Source: Xiphydria camelus
Taxonomy: Eukaryota > Arthropoda > Insecta > Hymenoptera > Xiphydriidae
Assembly (NCBI GenBank): GCA_963678675.1
Contig: OY783197.1
Span: forward strand, 2,018,400 to 2,082,399
DNA: 64,000 nt
Reading direction: 5' to 3'
A program made the position numbers and the translations under genes. How positions within the stretch are numbered: position 1 is the first letter of the stretch; each line of letters opens with the position of its first letter. Positions 35,901 through 41,900 of this stretch are shown in pieces. A model generated the notes under the pieces. That model had not been told where the DNA came from and ran no database searches. It worked only from the letters and a program-made list of their open reading frames with translations.

Positions 35901-38900
35901 CACTGTGTATCGTTTGTTGGAACACGCAAATTAACAAACTGTAAACTGCGGCACGCTGGCGCAGAAGTAGGTAGGCTAGAGTCGCCGTTCTCCCGGGGAG
36001 CAGGCTGCTTCTCACGGTCTTGACCAGTAGAAGTAAGTTCACCCGTTTTCGTGCGATGGGAGCGCTTCCGCAGTTACAGAATAGTGATTCCTTCACTCTC
36101 CTTGCTTTTTCAGTGAACATCGCCCGCTCCTCACTTAGAGAATAGCTGTTTAGGTACACGTTTCAACGGTCGGGCATGAGCTGGGCGAGGGAAGGTCTCA
36201 CCCGTGGAACGGTCACTTCCCAGGTACGCTCACTCTCCCCGGAATTACAGAATAGCCGTCCAGGGAGCGCGCGTCTTGATTTGGAGGCTGGCGAATGGAC
36301 CAGTTGCGAATGAAGCTGTTGGTCGTTCCGCGCGAAATTGGCGAAGCTGTAATGCGCGGCTTTCTTTTCGCGGAGTAACTTTGTAAGATAACGTTTTAGC
36401 CTTTGGGGTGTTATTTTAACGTATTTTTGCAATTTTTATTTTTATTTTGTTTAATTTTAACACGTCCCTGTTTATGTGCAAACAGTACAAAATTGTATTT
36501 TAGCGTAACAGTTTTTAATGAAATAGCTCAAATCAATGTACATACTCGTGTACACCAGGTCTGAAAGGGTTAAGGGGGAAGTCTCATGTGGAAAGCCTAT
36601 AAATTCATAAACTTCGAATATACTTTGTTACATATTTTAAGTACTAAAAAACGTTTGTTCCATTATACGAAACCTTATTCATTCATTTCGGGAGTCTATC
36701 TTAAATCAATCTTTTGGAAACTTCGAGTATAATTTATTACATATTTCAAGTACTATGAAACATTTGTCCGATTATACGAAACCTTATAATATTAGAGTTA
36801 TAAAGACTTATATCCCCTATCTGATCCTACAAGAAGAAAGGGTTTGCTGCTTTCATCTGAAATGAAAAATTCAAAATAGAAACACTCTAACCCAGAAGTA
36901 TACTCTCAGCATGAACCAACTTTTAAGTTGAAAAATGAAAAATTGAAGAAATAGTGAGCTTTCAAAGAAAAATCCTTTTTTTCTCTAATAAATAATGCCA
37001 AAATACAATCGTTTTTTGTTGAAATATTTATATAAAAAAGGGCTTATTCCTTGAAGAAGATTTAAAAATATATCTATGTATACAGTGAGAAAACAGTTTA
37101 CTTATGGTTAACACACATATACTTGATTATTGCGAACGAAATATTTGCTTGGCTTACAAAAACATAACCACGAAAAATCCATGGCATTTTCCAGAATGAA
37201 CAAATCATTAATAACTGGAGTACAGCAGTTTACCGTGAAAAACCGAGATCACATCGAGGAAAACGTTTATTTACAACGAATAAAAGTTTGTTTGAATATG
37301 GCGAAATAAACATTTAATTGGATGAAATAAATATTCGCTGATTATTACGACGATATTTATTTGGTAGAATTAGATCCTTTGAGGAAACCATTTGAATGAA
37401 ATAAAGATTTTAATAATTATTCATATATAGGTATATTTTTGTTTTTATGAAATACTTATTTCGCCATATTTTAAATTATATTTATCAATTATTAATAAAT
37501 GTAACGTGTGAGTATTTGATGGTCTCCTTTACCGGAAATACCATAGTTCGTCAGGGAAATCATTTTTATTTAGAAACGAGAATGCATCTAAATTCTCACT
37601 GACATCACCTCATGTTCACCAACTATAATCGGACGGAATCCTTAAAAAAAAGCGAGGGGGAAATCGTGAAAAGAAGCGCCGGAAGTCGATTCCGGGGAGT
37701 GCGCCTTGGTTTTTACTCTTTCTCGTTTCGACGCGACGAGAACTGCGCCGATCAGCGTGCGTAGCAGCCTCGTATCGAGCATTGCCCTTTAATTCAAGCG
37801 AAATTGCATTTCCGCGTGGCGATTTTACCTCGACGGCTCGTTTCTCATTGAAATTCCGCGTCGCGCTCGAAACGCGAGAAATCGCGCAGATACGTGGATC
37901 CCCGATACGTCGATCGCTCTCGTTGGCGTAGAGGAGCGACGGCGCGGATCGCCGTAGGAGACAAGTAGTCCGGATCGACGTGCGGTCGTACGCGTCTCCC
38001 GACTCTTTCTTCTCCGCTCGTATACCAGCCGCCAACTTCGACCTACAGCCATTAACGTCCGGCCACCGTATACGCGCGGCGATCGCTTCGCTTCGTTCAT
38101 TCACCTGCTCCCTCCCTCCCCTCTTTCCCTCCACGCCGCCTCGTCCGTGAGGCGCGAGCCCCGTCGCTCCTCTCGGGCGAGGGGTCTCTCTCGCCGCGCG
38201 GTATACCTACCTGGCTAGATCTCGGGCGAGCTCCACTCGCGATCTACGAGGTCGCGCGATCGAAATGTCGTCGATCCTTCCCTTTTTTTTTTATGAAGAG
38301 AGAGAGAGAGAGAGAGAAAGAGAGAAGGTATGTGCTATGCATATATACATATATATATTAAGATCTCTACGCTCATTCACACTCGTCCGGCTGCAGCCTC
38401 CGACGAGCGGTCCATCCGCATCAGACGCGATGATAAAGAGATGCAAATTAGGAAGGTAACGAAAGTATTCGGTTCGATGATTCTTACTTTATTTTTCGAG
38501 CAAATTGATTTTGGACTTGAAGAATTCCTGCGATCTTTGTTCAGTTTTTATAGCGAATTGATAAAATATAGGGAAAATAAAGGGAAAAATGACAAAATTA
38601 TGACACGAAATAAAGTAAGGGATGGAAGAATTTCAGGTTGAAAAATTCCTCCGATTCTTATTTTATTTTTATAGCGAAATGATAAGATACAGTGAACACA
38701 TAAAATGAAACATGAGGTTACAGCGAAAAGTGAAATAAGGATTGAAGGAATTTTAAACAATTCCTCCGATTCTTATTTTACTTTTACAGTGAACTGATAA
38801 AATATAGCGAAAATAAAATGCTGTATGATAAAATTACAGCGAAAAATAAAATGAGGATGAGGATAAAAAATGCCTTCGATCGTTTGCCCCTCGCTTCCGT

Positions 38901-41900
38901 TATTTTCCACAGCAGCTAAAGAAAAGCTGCATACACTTCCCTCCCCCAAATCATCTCGAACCAATTCATCTCTTCCCGCGCTCAATCGTCGACTCGATTC
39001 GTCCGTTGCAGGAACCTCGCGATCGGGATCGGCATCCAGAACTTCCCGGAGGGCCTGGCGGTGGCGCTGCCGCTGCAGGCGGCGGGATTCAGCACCCTGA
39101 AGAGCTTCTGGTACGGCCAGCTCTCGGGGATGGTGGAGCCGATCGCCGGGGTCCTCGGGGCGATCTGCATCTCCGTGGCGAAGCCGGCCCTGCCGTACGC
39201 CCTCTCGTTCGCCGCCGGCGCCATGATCTACGTCGTCGTCGACGACATCGTCCCCGAGGCGCATCAGAGGTACATATAGGCGTGACTTTTTTTTGTTGTT
39301 TTGTTTCGTCTCTCCCAGGCGCAACTGCACATTCGGCGTCGAGAGCTCTACAAAAGGTCTACCTGCGCCATGCGTGGCCGTATGCGCCGCGCGTCGGCGA
39401 ACTCGAAACGTAAATACTTCCAGAAATAGCCGCCTCGCCCGTTTTAACGGCGACGTCGGGTCACGACCGCGGGCAGGAAAGAGCCTCGTTCCCCCGGCTG
39501 ATTCCGGCTTTTTACTCTCTCCCCCCCCCCTTCCCCTCTTTCTCTCTCGCTTTTTAACTACCGTCTCCTCAAACCGCACCGGCGGCGGCGGTGTCCGCGC
39601 ACTTGCACCCGTTTCCGTCTCGCGTTTCACCCTCCGTTGTATATTCAAATCGAATTAAGATCGGAAGCCGCGTCGCGGAGAGCCGGAAGGGCGGAAGAGG
39701 CCTTTTCCCACAGGCACAATGCCCTTTTATTTCGGGACCCTCGCCGTCTCCCTCTCCTTCGTCACCCTGTTCAACGCTTCTCGCTTTTTCTCACTTTTCC
39801 TCTCTCTCTCTATCTCTCGCACTCTCTCTTCGCCATGGTGGTGTACCATCGCTAAATCGAATTCTACGCCTGCAAATTGCAGTGTGTTTTACGTGTAGAA
39901 AAAGCAACGATCTTCTCAAACTTTTGTTTCTCGCCGAGCGATGTTCGGCCCCGATTATCTCGTCACCCGTGGACTTTTCGGCAAAGTTGCCTGGACACTT
40001 TTTTTTACGTCATATTCCGTTCTACAAAAAAGCTCCCCGGCGACGTGGGCGAAAAGTGCGTAGATAACGAGATAATCAAGTTTTTCCCTCGACGAATGTC
40101 GTCGTCGTTTAGTTCCGGAAATCTCATCTCCTGTAGACTTTTGAGCAAAGTTGCCTAGATGTTTTCTTTAGATCCCGTTCCGCTCTACAAAAAGTTCTTA
40201 GATGACATGGGCGATAAGTGCGTAGATAACGAGATAATCGAGTTTTTCCCTCGACAATTTTACAATGCCGCGCGGCGCATCGTCATTGTAATCGACTCCT
40301 TTGTATGTTGCGCGCGATCTCAGCGGTTTACACGCTTCCCGGGACGTTGCTGGTTGCGGCGAGGGGCGAAGGGGGACACCCCTGAGATTCTCTCCCGCCG
40401 CACGCTCCCTCGGGAACTCGGCACAAGTGAAAACCAATCCCCCCGCCTCGCCTTCCGGGAAACCGGCTGCCAGGCGCGGGGGTAGCGCGCGAAAACGCTT
40501 CGCTTTTCGTCCTCCCAAAATCGAGTCGACCGTCTGTGAGACTGTCTTATCTTCAATTTTACGCTCCGTAGCCCTTTTGGCAAATTTGTGGGATTTAAAA
40601 CGCGCGAAAATATTCGGTAGGCCCCTCCTTCCCACCACTCACCGTGGCAGCGAGGGGCCATCTTTCCAATTCAACCCCGTTCTCGCTCACGATGTACCGC
40701 ATGTCTTTAGACTTCGGGAACAAGACTCCGCTAAAATTTACGTCGATCTACGACGCCCCCGCGTCGGTATCACCCCTCCGAGAAGGGTGGGAAAAAACTG
40801 AGAAATGTCGCGCTCGACTTCCGGTCGCCCGCGAGTAATCATTTCCCCGCTCGAATTTTCGGAATTCTCGCCACCTCTCGCTTCCGAGAATCTTATACAT
40901 CCCTGTGAGAGAGAAAAGAGGGATTTGCATCTTCCGCGAAGAGAAAAAAAAAAAGAAGGGAGAACCTTTCGGCCTATTCGGCTTTTCAACTCGACAGCCC
41001 GGCGCCCCCTCCCACCCTCTCACGCTCTCTTTCCTTCGTCGCGGCCGAAATACCGCGCGTTCAACCCCTCGTCGAGAATCTCTTTCACACCCCGCGCGCG
41101 CGACGAGAGCGAGGGAGAGGGCTCTTTTTCTCGGAAGGAAACAGACCCCCACCCCCTGTTGCATCCCCCGTGAAATCCGCGCCAATAGCCGCGAGGGAAA
41201 ACATCGCGTTCGGGACAGTCATTTTTTCCCTCCCCCGCCGAGACCCGTAAACGCCCATTCGGATTTTCTATACGCGCCACTCGTGTCCGCGGAACCCGAT
41301 TCTTCCTCTCCTGACCGCCGGTAGAAATCGATTTTCCACAGTGTCGCGCTCCCCCGCCTCTTCCCCCCTCTCCCGTGGCTGAACTCTCGTCCGCATTCTT
41401 CGGTCGTTGTGAGTGTGGCTGGGATGTTCTTCGACAGGGATTCGAATTCCTCGCTGTTTCGATGCTCTGTCGTCGGAGCTTTTCTTTACGCCGAAAAAAA
41501 TAACTTGGTCAATTTCACCGAAATTGGTCCAGTGAAATATGGATTCTCTCTCCATCGGTTTGTTTAACTCTTTGCGGTCTGTGTGTCGACATTCACGTAT
41601 CGTCATAGAAGTTGATGTGTCGGCCACTCGGAACACAAGTGCCTCTGCCCTCACGCATTCTCCACGCTCGAACTCCGTTGGGATAAACATTCGCTGGAAC
41701 CCTCGCGACCAAACAAATACTCCGTAATCGCATAAACTGATAAGCTAAACCAGAAAGCGATACATGAAACCTATACTATAGTGGAATCAGTCTATAGACA
41801 TTGGATATATGGTTTACAAGAAGTTGGGCTTCAGAGAGGGTATGAAAGTTACACCGATCGATAGCTGGAGGTCTCAATATTAACATATCAACATGTATCA

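Larger units (their letters stand above)
32877..36255. mobile_element. Foldback-like large inverted repeat (about 3.4 kb)
   Basis: The arm at 32877-33802 is repeated in inverse at 35116-36255 with a 1.3-kb spacer. Matching landmarks include GTGCCGCAGTTTACAG (33084) against its inverse near 35938-35953, and ATTTGTGCGATGTAAATTTG against the inverse near 35832. The outermost parts of both arms contain CTATTCTNTAACTG motifs at 78-110 bp spacing, as in Foldback elements whose inverted repeats contain subrepeats. The right arm holds about 140 bp (about 35665-35805) absent on the left. An open frame (starting [20 protein letters not shown]) lies in both arms but resembles no transposase. It could also be two copies of one element inserted in opposite orientation. 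Confidence 0.75.
11101..39011 (+). other. ZIP11 intron 4 (27.9 kb), transposon-rich
   Basis: The donor GTAAGA (11101) and acceptor CCGTTGCAG (39011) are joined by phase and by protein continuity ([18 protein letters not shown]). The intron alternates AT-rich repeat clusters with CpG-rich low-complexity blocks (about 19.4-20.9, 23.7-24.95, 26.1-27.25, 28.4-29.0, 29.8-31.45, 32.1-32.9 and 37.6-38.3 kb). I found no nested protein gene or structural RNA that I can support. Confidence 0.85.

Noticed and set aside
38773..39648. 291-codon minus-strand open frame
   Set aside because: It is antisense to ZIP11 exon 5, which is clearly the real coding sequence; the frame is a shadow of its GC-rich third positions.
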